A DNA stretch of 40,980 nucleotides from Negativicutes bacterium (GTDB lineage Bacteria > Bacillota_C > Negativicutes > Sporomusales_B > JARLHX01), in assembly GCA_031292015.1 (NCBI GenBank), contig JARLHY010000208.1, positions 1 to 40,980 of the forward strand, read 5' to 3'. The translations under genes were made by a program, and so were the position numbers. The notes under the pieces are model-generated. The model ran no database searches. It was not told the origin of the DNA and saw only the letters and a list, made by a program, of their open reading frames with translations. Below, piece by piece: positions 6,664 to 13,978 of the stretch. Position 1 is the stretch's first letter; each line of letters starts with the position of its first letter.

Positions 6664-8112
6664 CTATTTTGCTTCTTTGTTGTACTGCAGATAGACCACA
6701 TGGGTCTGCAGATACTCTTCCAGGCCATGTTTGCCGTCCGCGCCGCCGATGCCTGATTTGCGCCAGCCGGCGTGAAAACCCTGCATCGCCTCAAAGTTTT
6801 CCCTGTTGATATACGTTTCGCCGAATTTGATTTCGTTGCAGGCCCGCATCGCCACATCGATGTTTTGGGTGTAAATCGATGAAGTGAGGCCGTATTCGCA
6901 GTCATTGGCCATCTCAATAGCTTCGTCCAGATCGCGGAAGGTGGCGATCGGCAATACCGGCCCAAAGGTTTCTTTTTGCATCATCGCCGAGTCCTGCCGG
7001 CAATTGGTAAGCACGGTCGGTTCAAAGTAGAAGCCTTTGCCCCGGTCGGCCCTTTTGCCGCCGAGAACAAGGGTCGCCCCATCGGCCACCGCCTGGCGGA
7101 CCGAAGCTTCCACCTGCTCCAGCTGCTGTCTGCTCACCAGGGGACCCATCTCGATATCCGGCTCAGTCAGCGGATTGCCGTATTTCGTATTTTTCATCGC
7201 CACAGTCATTTTTTCAATAAAACGTTCGGCGATCGACTCGTGAACATAGACCCGTTCCGCGCAGTTGCAGACCTGGCCGGTATTGATGATTCTGGAGTTG
7301 CGGATCGCCGGTACGGCGATGTCGAGATCGGCGTCGGCCATGACGATCGCGGGCGCTTTACCGCCGAGTTCCAGGGAGACTTTGGTAACATTCTCCGCAG
7401 CGGCGCGCATTACCGCGATCCCTCCCTCGACACTGCCGGTGAAGCTCACCATCCCCACTTTCGGGTGTCCGGCCAAAGCGTTGCCCACCACCGAGCCACT
7501 GCCTGACACCAGATTGAAAATACCCTTCGGCAGGGTCGTCTCGGCGACGATTTTCGCAAATTCAAAGGCGTTGTTCGGCGTCTCGCGGCTGGGTTTGATC
7601 ACGATGGCATTGCCGGTAACCAGGGCCGGGGCCATTTTCCGGGCGATGAGAAAGAACGGGAAATTCCACGGCAGTATGCCGCCGATAACCCCGATAGGTG
7701 CTTTAAAAAGAAAAATATTTTCATTCGGCCGGTCGCTCTGAATAATTTCGCCTTCATACCGACGGGCAAATTCGGCCATATAATCAATGTAATCGGCGGT
7801 AAAATTAGCTTCCACTCTGGCCAGAGGCAGGATTTTGCCCTGTTCCTCGGCGATAACTTTCGCCAGTTCTTCCGCCCGTTGCCGCACGCCGCTGGCGATC
7901 TGCCGCAGGAAACCGGCCCGTTCGACGGCAGGCAGCTTGGCCCAGGACTTTTGGGCTTTTTCGGCGGCGTCAACCGCGAGATTGACGTCTTCCACCGTTC
8001 CCTCCGGCACCTCGGCTATGATTTCCTCGGTTGCCGGATTGACGACCGGGATCATTTTCCTCGCCCCATTGGCCACAAACTCGCCGTTGATGAACATTTG
8101 GTACTGTTTCAT
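6664..8112 (-). CDS. aldA: Aldehyde dehydrogenase AldA (lactaldehyde/glycolaldehyde dehydrogenase)
   Basis: NAD-dependent cytoplasmic aldehyde dehydrogenase, 482 aa, very like E. coli AldA (479 aa), which oxidises L-lactaldehyde and glycolaldehyde. Shared AldA-specific stretches include FTADYIDYMAEFARRYEGEI, LPWNFPFFLIARKMAPAL and ETYINRENFEAMQGFHAGWR. The catalytic thiol is in GQVCNCAERV (Cys284), the general base in LELGGK (Glu248), and the cofactor loop is FTGSVEGG. Monocistronic, with its own terminator. No sugar-deoxy or glycol pathway gene is adjacent, so the physiological aldehyde is open. Confidence 0.93.
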   Translation of the reverse strand: MKQYQMFINGEFVANGARKMIPVVNPATEEIIAEVPEGTVEDVNLAVDAAEKAQKSWAKLPAVERAGFLRQIASGVRQRAEELAKVIAEEQGKILPLARVEANFTADYIDYMAEFARRYEGEIIQSDRPNENIFLFKAPIGVIGGILPWNFPFFLIARKMAPALVTGNAIVIKPSRETPNNAFEFAKIVAETTLPKGIFNLVSGSGSVVGNALAGHPKVGMVSFTGSVEGGIAVMRAAAENVTKVSLELGGKAPAIVMADADLDIAVPAIRNSRIINTGQVCNCAERVYVHESIAERFIEKMTVAMKNTKYGNPLTEPDIEMGPLVSRQQLEQVEASVRQAVADGATLVLGGKRADRGKGFYFEPTVLTNCRQDSAMMQKETFGPVLPIATFRDLDEAIEMANDCEYGLTSSIYTQNIDVAMRACNEIKFGETYINRENFEAMQGFHAGWRKSGIGGADGKHGLEEYLQTHVVYLQYNKEAK

Positions 8113-8353
8113 GACAATCCCTCCTTAGTTAACATTCACCTCGCCTGATAGACCAAGGCCTCACTCTCACCTCCACCATTCCAGCGTCATAATACGATCA
8201 ACCTCAGTTTATCTTACTCTATTTTCCATTCCACGCCGTCATCACCAAATCCTTCCATATACCCTTTCATTCTCCGCCTAACATAAGCAAATGCGAATGA
8301 TATAATTCCTGCGGCATAGTTATATTTTATTTGTTTATGTTATGGAAAAGCAC

Positions 8354-8382
8354 TTGAAAGATGGCGGAGCCGGCTATATAAT
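8354..8382 (+). promoter_or_regulatory. Promoter of the transposase-like gene
   Basis: TTGAAA (8354-8359), 17 bp, TATAAT (8377-8382). The predicted start near 8389 falls at the edge of a dyad TGGCA-GATT-TGCCA (8395-8408, flanked by ATAT and TAT), a plausible repressor site overlapping the transcription start. Confidence 0.75.
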
Positions 8383-8424
8383 ATAAACAATATCTGGCAG
8401 ATTTGCCATATTTCACAACGGCGT

Positions 8425-8465
8425 GCCGACCCGGAACAAAAATTCCGCGTCGGCCTTTCTATTTT
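8425..8465 (+). terminator. Leader terminator/attenuator upstream of the transposase-like gene
   Basis: GCCGACCCGGAA pairs with TTCCGCGTCGGC around a short A-rich loop (stem 8425-8454), followed by CTTTCTATTTT. It lies between the promoter and the coding start at 8543, so transcripts either stop after about 75 nt or read through. No antiterminator or aptamer was recognised. Confidence 0.75.
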
Positions 8466-8542
8466 GGGCGGTGAACCAAAGGCTTCACAGCTACGAATAG
8501 CCTGGCAGCGGACCTCTTCAAACTTGTTAGGAGGAAATCATC

Positions 8543-9436
8543 ATGGTAACGTCAAAAGCCTTGGCTTCCCTAAGCGCGCAAAGTGCGGACAGCAGACGGA
8601 AGAATCCGCCTCTGGCCGCACCTTCCCAGGGGCGAACCGCCGCGCCGGCGACACCGGAATTCACCGATCTGCACCGTGATTTTTGTTTCCTGCGTGTCCG
8701 CAACCCGGACTGGAACGACTTTCATCTGCTGGACCATCTCCGAAAACACACCCCCGCAATGACGATGGATGCGCTGCGCCGCCTTAAGCGCGAATGCGGG
8801 CTGGAGAGCCGTGAGGCCGTCCGCAACATCCTTCTGCAGCGTGTTTTTGGCTGTGGGATGGAGCTTAGCCATAAGCAGCTCAATTTTATTCACAAACTGC
8901 ATCCTGAATTACGCGACAAGGATGTACGCCCAACTCAGCCGGGTGAACTGCTTGTTTACGAATGCCTTTTCGGTCGTGGCGTAGTGGGCATGGGCCGCTA
9001 TTATGTCCACCTTTTTGCCGATATGTACAACGGGCTGGTGTTTGGCGGCTTCAGCCATCACCGGTCTGTCCGCGAAGGTGTCGGCATCCTGCAGGAACAC
9101 GTCCTGCCCCATTACACCGCCCAGGACACCCTGATCCGGACGGTTTTGCACTCCACCAGCGACAGTCGGGATTTTCGGGAATTCCGCGATATCGCGTCCA
9201 GTCAATTCCTTGTGGAATCCGGTGTTGGTTGGGAACACACCCGCCGCAGGTTCGGAATCATCCAGCGATTCTACCGGAGCGTCGTTCTGAGCGATTTTTT
9301 CGAAGTTACCAAAAGAAGCGCCCTGCCGGCATTTGCCTTGCAGCCCTTCTTTCTGCGCTGGATTGAAAAATACAACACCGGCTGCGAGTTCCAGCAGCCT
9401 CGTCCGCTGTTGCGCTTTGACAATCAATATTCGTAG
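8543..9436 (+). CDS. Transposase-derived protein with degenerate DDE (rve/IS481-like) core
   Basis: 297 aa. Residues 1-45 are low-complexity. About 55-130 look like an HTH-containing N-terminal part. About 130-280 follow the integrase core order: PGELLVYECLF where IS481-type enzymes have QID, RYYVHLFADMYNGLVFGGF for the vIDxYSR strand, LHSTSDSRDF in place of TDNGxEF, and GIIQRFYRSVVLSDFF in place of GKVERFHRTLxEEFF. Thus the first Asp appears replaced by Glu, the NG after the second Asp is lost and the catalytic Glu is Gln, so it should not transpose. The frame is intact, with a good AGGAGG site and an elaborate leader, and no inverted repeats were noticed. This suggests a domesticated DNA-binding protein. 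Homology is by eye. Confidence 0.6.
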   Translation: MVTSKALASLSAQSADSRRKNPPLAAPSQGRTAAPATPEFTDLHRDFCFLRVRNPDWNDFHLLDHLRKHTPAMTMDALRRLKRECGLESREAVRNILLQRVFGCGMELSHKQLNFIHKLHPELRDKDVRPTQPGELLVYECLFGRGVVGMGRYYVHLFADMYNGLVFGGFSHHRSVREGVGILQEHVLPHYTAQDTLIRTVLHSTSDSRDFREFRDIASSQFLVESGVGWEHTRRRFGIIQRFYRSVVLSDFFEVTKRSALPAFALQPFFLRWIEKYNTGCEFQQPRPLLRFDNQYS

Positions 9437-9459
9437 CCGGTGCCCTGCACGACGGCTTT

Positions 9460-10482
9460 CTATTCTTCGTCCGGCTCGTCGACGATTGAATCGATTCGGC
9501 CGCCGCCGCGCAGCAGCTCCCGTACGGCCGCCAATTGCCTGTCCATTTTCTCCAGGACCGCCAAGCTGCGCCGCTCCTCCGGCGAAGTCGCAAGTACCTG
9601 ACTGATTCCGCCGTTCCTGATCACAAGTCGCCTGTCCCCCATCAGCGCCAAAATAGGGTCGTGGGTAGCCATCAAAACGATTTTGTCCTGATCCACCAGC
9701 AGACGCAGCGCCTGCTTCCGGTCAATGCCGGCGTTCTCGATTTCATCGATCAGCACAATGGGGCACGCACTCAGGAACGCGGCATCGGCGATCATCAGCG
9801 CCCGGGACTGTCCGCCGCTCAAAGCGGTAACCGGAGTCCCGGGCGAAAATTTTTCACCCGCCAATTCATTGGCTTTGTTGATAATGCCGGCGGTCAATTC
9901 TGCGATGTTTTCGGCCAGCTTGCTCTCGGCATGCATGGTCACAAATTCCTCTACCGTTAAGTCCATGACAAAATTCATGTTCTGGGACAACTGAGCCACC
10001 AGCTTGTCTTCTATCGAAAACCGCCGCGTTTCGTCCGGCGTCTGGCCGTTGACCAGGATAGTACGGCCTGTCGGCGTATCTTGTTGAGCCATCCATTCAA
10101 TATCGGCCAGCAGCCTGCTTTTCCCTGAGCCGGTGGGGCCGACGATACTGACCACCTCCCCGGCGGCAAGGTTAACGGACATATTTTCCTCCTGTCCGTC
10201 TTTGTCTAGGCCACCGATAATGGTGATGTTCCGTACTCTTTCCTCTTTTGCCTGAAGCTGTTCCATCCGGGCCATAAAAGCAACAAACCCGTCGATAAGG
10301 CCGTGGCGCTGTGTCCCGATATCCTGGAGTGCTTCGTCGCTGATGCCGGCGAAAAATTCTCCGACAGACTTGTCGGGTGCTGCACTCACTGGTATTGACA
10401 GAAAAAAATCTTCGGCATGAGGATAGGCCTCTACCAACTCGTCGATGGTCATCTTCCGCAGTTTGTCCCACATTGGCATCAT
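9460..10482 (-). CDS. ABC-type ATPase with DUF1858-like N-terminal domain, no permease partner
   Basis: 340 aa soluble protein. Residues about 10-75 (MTIDELVEAYPHAEDFFLS...) resemble the DUF1858 helical domain but lack its cysteine. Residues 85-310 are a complete ABC ATPase: Walker A GPTGSGKS (115-122), signature LSGGQ (221-225), Walker B IVLIDE (242-247) and H-loop His274. An acidic tail follows. It starts 25 bp after the GTPase gene; the ATG four codons in is an equally good start. No transmembrane partner is in the window, so it is more likely a soluble machine than part of a transporter. Last gene of the cluster, converging on the transposase-like gene with a 23-bp gap. Confidence 0.75.
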   Translation of the reverse strand: MMPMWDKLRKMTIDELVEAYPHAEDFFLSIPVSAAPDKSVGEFFAGISDEALQDIGTQRHGLIDGFVAFMARMEQLQAKEERVRNITIIGGLDKDGQEENMSVNLAAGEVVSIVGPTGSGKSRLLADIEWMAQQDTPTGRTILVNGQTPDETRRFSIEDKLVAQLSQNMNFVMDLTVEEFVTMHAESKLAENIAELTAGIINKANELAGEKFSPGTPVTALSGGQSRALMIADAAFLSACPIVLIDEIENAGIDRKQALRLLVDQDKIVLMATHDPILALMGDRRLVIRNGGISQVLATSPEERRSLAVLEKMDRQLAAVRELLRGGGRIDSIVDEPDEE

Positions 10483-10507
10483 TCCTCGGCAGTTTTTCCG
10501 CGTGTCT

Positions 10508-11194
10508 TTACATAAATTCCATCTTTTTTACATTGCCCATCTGAAAACTCTCGCCGATACGAGTCTGGCCCAGACAGTACGAGCAGGTAGCCGCCGGCAG
10601 GGAAAATCGCAGCTGGCAGTTCACCAGACTGTCCAGCCCCGGAGCTTTCGCAAACAGGCGTCCGACTTCCAGCGCGCCCTGGCCGGTAAGACCGTTAACC
10701 CTAACAATGATTGCTTCGGGATTGGCCTGCCGGACACGGAAGGCGAAAACCTCGCGTTCGGCCTGAGACACGATGTCGCCTTTGGTGATTACGATCACAT
10801 CGGCCAGTTTCAGCATCGGCCCGATTTTCTGCGGCGTATGAACACCGCTCAGGTTGTCGACGACACAAACCGCCAGTGCGCCCCGGATATGCGGGGAACA
10901 GCGGTTGCACAGGCCGGCGCTCTCGCTCACCAGCATATCCAACTCTTGGCTTTGGGCCCATTCCAGGCAGTGTTGAATATTGGTGGCGAAAAAATGGTCA
11001 GGACACAGGTTGCCCGACAACCCCACTTGGACAACCAGACCTTTGCTTAGGAAGAGTTCCCGGTCCTTGGTGGACAGGCAGTCGAATTTTACGACTCCTA
11101 CCCTGGTACCGTTTTTTTGAAAGGAAGCCATGACCTTCAGCAGCACAGACGTCTTGCCGGCTGAAGGCGGTCCGGCCACAGTGACTAGCTGCAC
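10508..11194 (-). CDS. HypB/UreG-like (SIMIBI) GTPase with cysteine motifs
   Basis: 228 aa. The P-loop is GPPSAGKT (8-15). FDCLSTKD resembles a switch region. ESAGLCNRCSP (91-101) joins a Walker-B-like segment to a CxxC pair (96, 99), and TKGD (137-140) is the guanine-specificity motif. A second CxxC lies near the C-terminus (204, 207). This architecture belongs to the metallochaperone/metalloenzyme-maturation GTPases (HypB, UreG, CobW relatives); the cysteines could hold a metal. The GTG start overlaps the end of the PBP-like gene by 10 bp and has GGGGAGG before it, so translation is coupled. Client enzyme and metal are unknown; neighbouring Mop hints at molybdenum or tungsten. Confidence 0.78.
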   Translation of the reverse strand: MQLVTVAGPPSAGKTSVLLKVMASFQKNGTRVGVVKFDCLSTKDRELFLSKGLVVQVGLSGNLCPDHFFATNIQHCLEWAQSQELDMLVSESAGLCNRCSPHIRGALAVCVVDNLSGVHTPQKIGPMLKLADVIVITKGDIVSQAEREVFAFRVRQANPEAIIVRVNGLTGQGALEVGRLFAKAPGLDSLVNCQLRFSLPAATCSYCLGQTRIGESFQMGNVKKMEFM

Positions 11195-12417
11195 GGCACA
11201 CCTCCCCGGCCAAGGGCCTGAAGAAATTTACGGTTGAGTTCTTCCTGCAAAACCTCCATGTCAGAGTTTCGGATATAATCCCAGCCCGGCCATTTGAATC
11301 CGGCGCCGGCTGGCAGATTCCGCCCGCCTTGCGGGTGAAGGGCGGGAAAGTGGGCGTCGTCACAAATCCGGGCGACCTCCGGCCCGGTGAGGTAGTCGAC
11401 AACAGCTTTCAGTTCATCCAGCTTGGCCGCTTTGACCAGCAGCGATATCGGATAAGCCAGCGCCCCGTCCTCAGGCCAGATGACGGCAATGTTCCGGCGG
11501 TTGCTGATCGTCTCGGCGAAAAAACGGGGCATGACATGAATCGGCGGTACATCGGCGCGGCCGCTGCCCAGTTCCTTCACCATCTGCGCCGGGTGCAGGC
11601 CGTAGCGAACCGCCCTGGCCAGCCCGTTTATGCCAGCATCGCCAGCGTCTTTGTAGTAGTTCAACTGGACGACATCGCAAAAAACATCGCCATGGCCGCG
11701 GATAACCACCTGTTTTTCATAAATCGGATCAAGCAAGTCGTTCCAGGTTTTCGGCACAGGCAGTTTGCCAAGCCGCTTCATGTCCACCACCATCACCAGA
11801 ATGTTAACAGCGATTACGTTGAAACAGCCGCCCGGATCAGCGATTCCCGCCTCAGCCAGCCGGGGATTGACCGCCGGGCGGGAAAGCCGGGCAAATACAC
11901 CGGTCTTGACGAACCGGTCGACAAACTGCTTGTGGAAAAAATCGTAGCCGGTAGTAAGAATAATGTCGGGAAGCTCCTCCGGGTTCTCAAAATACTTGCT
12001 GTACTCTTCGTAATTTGCCTGCTTGTTGGCGGAGATATCGATGCTATAGTCCAGCTCCAGCCCTGTCTCCTGGCGCAGACGGTTCAACAGATGCCTGATT
12101 TCGCCCTGCAAGGGGACTTTCAGCGGGCAAGGCACAAAAGTTAGCATGTTCAGCTGACTGGCCGCACCAGGTATTGTACCGCCCATGTCCCGCAGTCGTC
12201 TGCCTTCATCGATCTTTTCCTCCAGCAGCCGGATGAAAGCCTCTATATTGAGATGTTTGCTCAGCAGCGCGGTTTTCAGCTTCAGAACAGGCCCAAGCTC
12301 ATTCAGGACATCATCGTCAGCCAAAACGGGAAAGCCATTGCTGATGAAGATGGCTCTTGTTTCCGGATATTCGGCGATGATCCGGCCAATCGTCCAGTCC
12401 GGTTTTACATACTCCAT
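11185..12417 (-). CDS. Cytoplasmic PBP-fold protein with DUF1858-like N-terminal domain
   Basis: 410 aa. Residues 1-75 (WTIGRIIAEYPETRAIFISNGF ... NIEAFIRLLEEKI; the intervening loop has no Cys) match the same DUF1858-like helical domain seen on the ATPase two genes downstream. From about 90 on it reads as an extracellular-solute-binding-protein type 2 fold (PDIILTTGYDFF, NVIAVNILVMVVDMKRLG, PKTWNDLLDP, IAVIWPEDGALAYPISLLV). There is no signal peptide or lipobox, so unlike true ABC binding proteins it should stay in the cytoplasm. First gene of the PBP-GTPase-ATPase operon, behind an attenuator-like leader. Function not recognised; a small-molecule or metal-ligand sensor or carrier is one reading. 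Confidence 0.75.
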   Translation of the reverse strand: MEYVKPDWTIGRIIAEYPETRAIFISNGFPVLADDDVLNELGPVLKLKTALLSKHLNIEAFIRLLEEKIDEGRRLRDMGGTIPGAASQLNMLTFVPCPLKVPLQGEIRHLLNRLRQETGLELDYSIDISANKQANYEEYSKYFENPEELPDIILTTGYDFFHKQFVDRFVKTGVFARLSRPAVNPRLAEAGIADPGGCFNVIAVNILVMVVDMKRLGKLPVPKTWNDLLDPIYEKQVVIRGHGDVFCDVVQLNYYKDAGDAGINGLARAVRYGLHPAQMVKELGSGRADVPPIHVMPRFFAETISNRRNIAVIWPEDGALAYPISLLVKAAKLDELKAVVDYLTGPEVARICDDAHFPALHPQGGRNLPAGAGFKWPGWDYIRNSDMEVLQEELNRKFLQALGRGGVPCS

Positions 12418-12465
12418 GGCTTGCCCTCCCGGCCGATTATGTTTTCAGGCCCTCTTACTCTCCGC

Positions 12466-12515
12466 AAAAATAAAAAATCAACCACCGCGAAAGCGCCTGC
12501 CTTCGCCCGGTTGAT
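12466..12515 (-). terminator. Leader terminator/attenuator of the PBP-GTPase-ATPase operon
   Basis: ATCAACC and GGTTGAT (12477-12483 and 12509-12515) close a stem that continues through GCGAA/TTCGC. In the leftward direction it is followed by TTTTTTATTTTT. It lies between the operon promoter and the first gene (start 12417). An upstream hairpin ATCCG/CGGAT (12532-12546) could be part of the switch. Confidence 0.75.
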
Positions 12516-12522
12516 ACCTCAT
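12478..12522 (-). CDS. Possible 14-aa leader peptide overlapping an attenuator
   Basis: From ATG at 12522 to TGA at 12478 the leader encodes MRYQPGEGRRFRGG, with GGAG four bases before the ATG. The whole terminator stem lies inside this tiny frame and the stop codon is in its 3' arm, so a translating ribosome would disrupt the terminator. This is suggestive of translation-coupled attenuation. Coding is unproven because the frame is very short. Confidence 0.35.
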   Translation of the reverse strand: MRYQPGEGRRFRGG

Positions 12523-12568
12523 TGTACTCCAATCCGTTCGGCGGATAACTGCTGCTATGGTTTAACTT

Positions 12569-12597
12569 ATAATAAACCGAAATGCAGGTTAAGTCAA
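12569..12597 (-). promoter_or_regulatory. Promoter of the PBP-GTPase-ATPase operon
   Basis: Leftward TTGACT (12597-12592), 17-bp spacer, TATTAT (12574-12569). The start near 12562 gives a leader of about 145 nt carrying the attenuator. Confidence 0.7.
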
Positions 12598-12601
12598 TCA
12601 G

Positions 12602-12648
12602 GAAAAAAACGGCCCCGGGAATCTATTTCTGATTCGGCGGGGCTGTTT
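12602..12648 (-). terminator. Terminator of mop
   Basis: Leftward stem CAGCCCCG...GAATC / GATTC...GGGGCcG followed by GTTTTTTT, six bases past the mop stop codon. It separates mop from the promoter of the PBP-GTPase-ATPase operon. Confidence 0.85.
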
Positions 12649-12653
12649 TCAAC

Positions 12654-12857
12654 CTATTTCAGGACCATCATTTCGGTGGCTTTAACAAGGGCGGTAACTT
12701 TGTCGCCGGGTTTGAGATCCAGGTCTTCCACCGAATCCACCGTAATCGCCGCTACCAATTCAGCGCCTTTGTAATCCATGACAACTTTCGCCATGACCGC
12801 GCCCTTCACTACTTCTTTCACAGTCGCTTCCAGCTTGTTTCTGCCGCTAATTTTCAT
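12654..12857 (-). CDS. mop: Molbindin, single-domain Mop (TOBE) molybdate-binding protein
   Basis: 67 aa, the usual size of a single Mop domain. It begins with the family hallmark MKISGRNKLEATVKEVVKGA and ends with VTALVKATEMMVLK. Molbindins assemble as cytoplasmic hexamers that bind molybdate or tungstate oxyanions and buffer or deliver them. Monocistronic, with AAGGAGG before the ATG and its own promoter and terminator. Its position directly upstream of the PBP-GTPase-ATPase operon and near the molybdoenzyme operons fits molybdenum homeostasis. Confidence 0.95.
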   Translation of the reverse strand: MKISGRNKLEATVKEVVKGAVMAKVVMDYKGAELVAAITVDSVEDLDLKPGDKVTALVKATEMMVLK

Positions 12858-12889
12858 ACGATGAACCCTCCTTCGAATATTATAGTTTT

Positions 12890-12918
12890 ATCATAACAAA
12901 TATTTCTCACATAGTAAA
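12890..12918 (-). promoter_or_regulatory. Promoter of mop
   Basis: Leftward TTTACT (12918-12913), 17-bp spacer, TATGAT (12895-12890), about 33 bp before the mop start codon. Confidence 0.6.
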
Positions 12919-13121
12919 TAATTATTCCTATTTTATCTCATTATATTCTAAAATTACAGATGTTTATTTTATTATATTAATAAAACCAGTCATGACTCAG
13001 TTGAATAAGCAGGGACATGCTGCTGGTGTTGAGTTATGTTGGTCATTTGCCGTCTAAAGCCCCGGCGGCTTACTGTCCGAACCGGCTGTAGCATGAATGG
13101 TCAACAGCAGTTTAACATATC

Positions 13122-13149
13122 ACATTTACTATAAGCACGGCATAGTATA
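13122..13149 (+). promoter_or_regulatory. Sigma-K-like promoter for the small paralogous proteins
   Basis: AC (13122-13123), 17 bp, CATAGTATA (13141-13149) fits the mother-cell sigma-K pattern AC-N16/17-CATAnnnTA. No good vegetative promoter competes here. If real, the two small proteins are made late in sporulation. Confidence 0.5.
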
Positions 13150-13192
13150 TATCAGATTATCCCAACACAATAGATTTGAAAGGAGCGTATAT

Positions 13193-13540
13193 ATGCCGCG
13201 TAAATTCCCGAAAAGTTTGCTGGAGGTCGATTTTCTTCCCAACGTGAGAGTCGGTATCGTTGTGGAAGGCCCGTTGACGCTGATCGGTACCCTGGTCGCC
13301 GAGATCGAAGAAAATGACCGCCATCATGGCGACCCTGTCATCTGCCCCCCCATCCCGCCCTGCCCGCCGGTGGACGTCGATGTTAAAGTCGACGTGGATG
13401 TCGACCTGGAGCCGGAATTCCTGCTGGTCCAGCTTACCACGGCTTTCACCTTGACTGTGGATGGGGTAACCATTACCTTCCCGATCGGCACCATCGTCGC
13501 CGTCAACATCGAAGAGATTCTGCTCATCGGTCCGCAGTAA
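13193..13540 (+). CDS. Small protein of a tandem paralogous pair, candidate spore-surface protein (1)
   Basis: 115 aa from the ATG at 13193, which has AAAGGAG 8 bases upstream. The open frame extends further left but without a ribosome-binding site. It shares its N-terminus (MPRKFPKSL), the central VDLEPEFLLVQLTTA block and the C-terminal GTIVAVNxxxILxIGPQ with the next gene. The middle holds a Pro/Cys stretch (CPPIPPCPP) and an alternating Val/Asp run (VDVDVKVDVDVDLE) that suggests beta structure. No known domain was recognised. The sigma-K-like promoter suggests a role in the spore coat, which is inference. Confidence 0.75.
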   Translation: MPRKFPKSLLEVDFLPNVRVGIVVEGPLTLIGTLVAEIEENDRHHGDPVICPPIPPCPPVDVDVKVDVDVDLEPEFLLVQLTTAFTLTVDGVTITFPIGTIVAVNIEEILLIGPQ

Positions 13541-13568
13541 CCCATCCTATAGCCAGCCGAGACAACCA

Positions 13569-13596
13569 AAAAGCACTCCAAGGAGTGCTTTTTTCC
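13569..13596 (+). terminator. Terminator after the first small paralog
   Basis: AAAAGCACTCC-AA-GGAGTGCTTTT followed by more T residues. It sits 28 bp past the stop and only about 20 bp before the next gene, so the second paralog must depend on readthrough or on a promoter inside the first gene. Confidence 0.85.
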
Positions 13597-13616
13597 TAGT
13601 GAAAGGAGAGGTATAA

Positions 13617-13955
13617 ATGCCGCGTAAATTCCCGAAATCCCTGGCCCAGGTCGAAATACTCCCCGGCGTCCGGGTAGGCATCGTTCTTAGGGGGCTCCCA
13701 GCCATAACCCTCATCGGAACCCTCATCGCCGAACTCGAAGAACGGCACCGGGATATTCCGGTCATTCATCTGCCAATCAAAGTCCATGTGGAGAAAGAGG
13801 TGGACCTGGAGCCGGAATTCCTGCTGGTCCAGCTTACCACAGCCGTTACCATCGGAACTGTGGAGGACGCGCTGAGGGCACCGCTTATCGTCTTCCCGGC
13901 CGGCACCATCGTCGCCGTCAACCTCGATGACATTCTGATCATCGGCCCGCAATAA
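13617..13955 (+). CDS. Small protein of a tandem paralogous pair, candidate spore-surface protein (2)
   Basis: 112 aa, start ATG with GAAAGGAGAGG upstream. It is clearly a duplicate of the preceding gene: same MPRKFPKSL start, VDLEPEFLLVQLTTAVT core and GTIVAVNLDDILIIGPQ end. It lacks the Pro/Cys insert and most of the Val/Asp run (KVHVEKEVDLE instead). Even the gene-end terminators are near copies, so the duplicated unit included the 3' flank. Function unknown. Confidence 0.75.
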   Translation: MPRKFPKSLAQVEILPGVRVGIVLRGLPAITLIGTLIAELEERHRDIPVIHLPIKVHVEKEVDLEPEFLLVQLTTAVTIGTVEDALRAPLIVFPAGTIVAVNLDDILIIGPQ

Positions 13956-13978
13956 GAGATTCGGCCTTCGCCGCCAAA

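Larger units (their letters stand above)
8113..8542. other. Divergent intergenic region between aldA and the transposase-like gene
   Basis: Holds the aldA ribosome-binding region at its left end, then AT-rich DNA with no gene. From 8354 it carries a promoter, a small dyad and an intrinsic terminator that together form a leader for the gene at 8543. No recognised riboswitch class fits the leader. Confidence 0.6.
12858..13192. other. AT-rich intergenic region between mop and the small paralogous proteins
   Basis: Contains two divergent promoters described separately (leftward for mop near 12890-12918, rightward sigma-K-like at 13122-13149). Otherwise very AT-rich, with no gene seen. Confidence 0.6.

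Noticed and set aside
12418..12562. Possible Moco or tungsten-cofactor riboswitch in the leader of the PBP-GTPase-ATPase operon
   Set aside because: The leader before the terminator is only about 50 nt and shows none of the conserved Moco-RNA segments.
12253..12774. 173-codon rightward open frame across the leader and mop
   Set aside because: It runs antisense to mop and the PBP gene start and across a terminator and promoter; no ribosome-binding site or recognisable domain.
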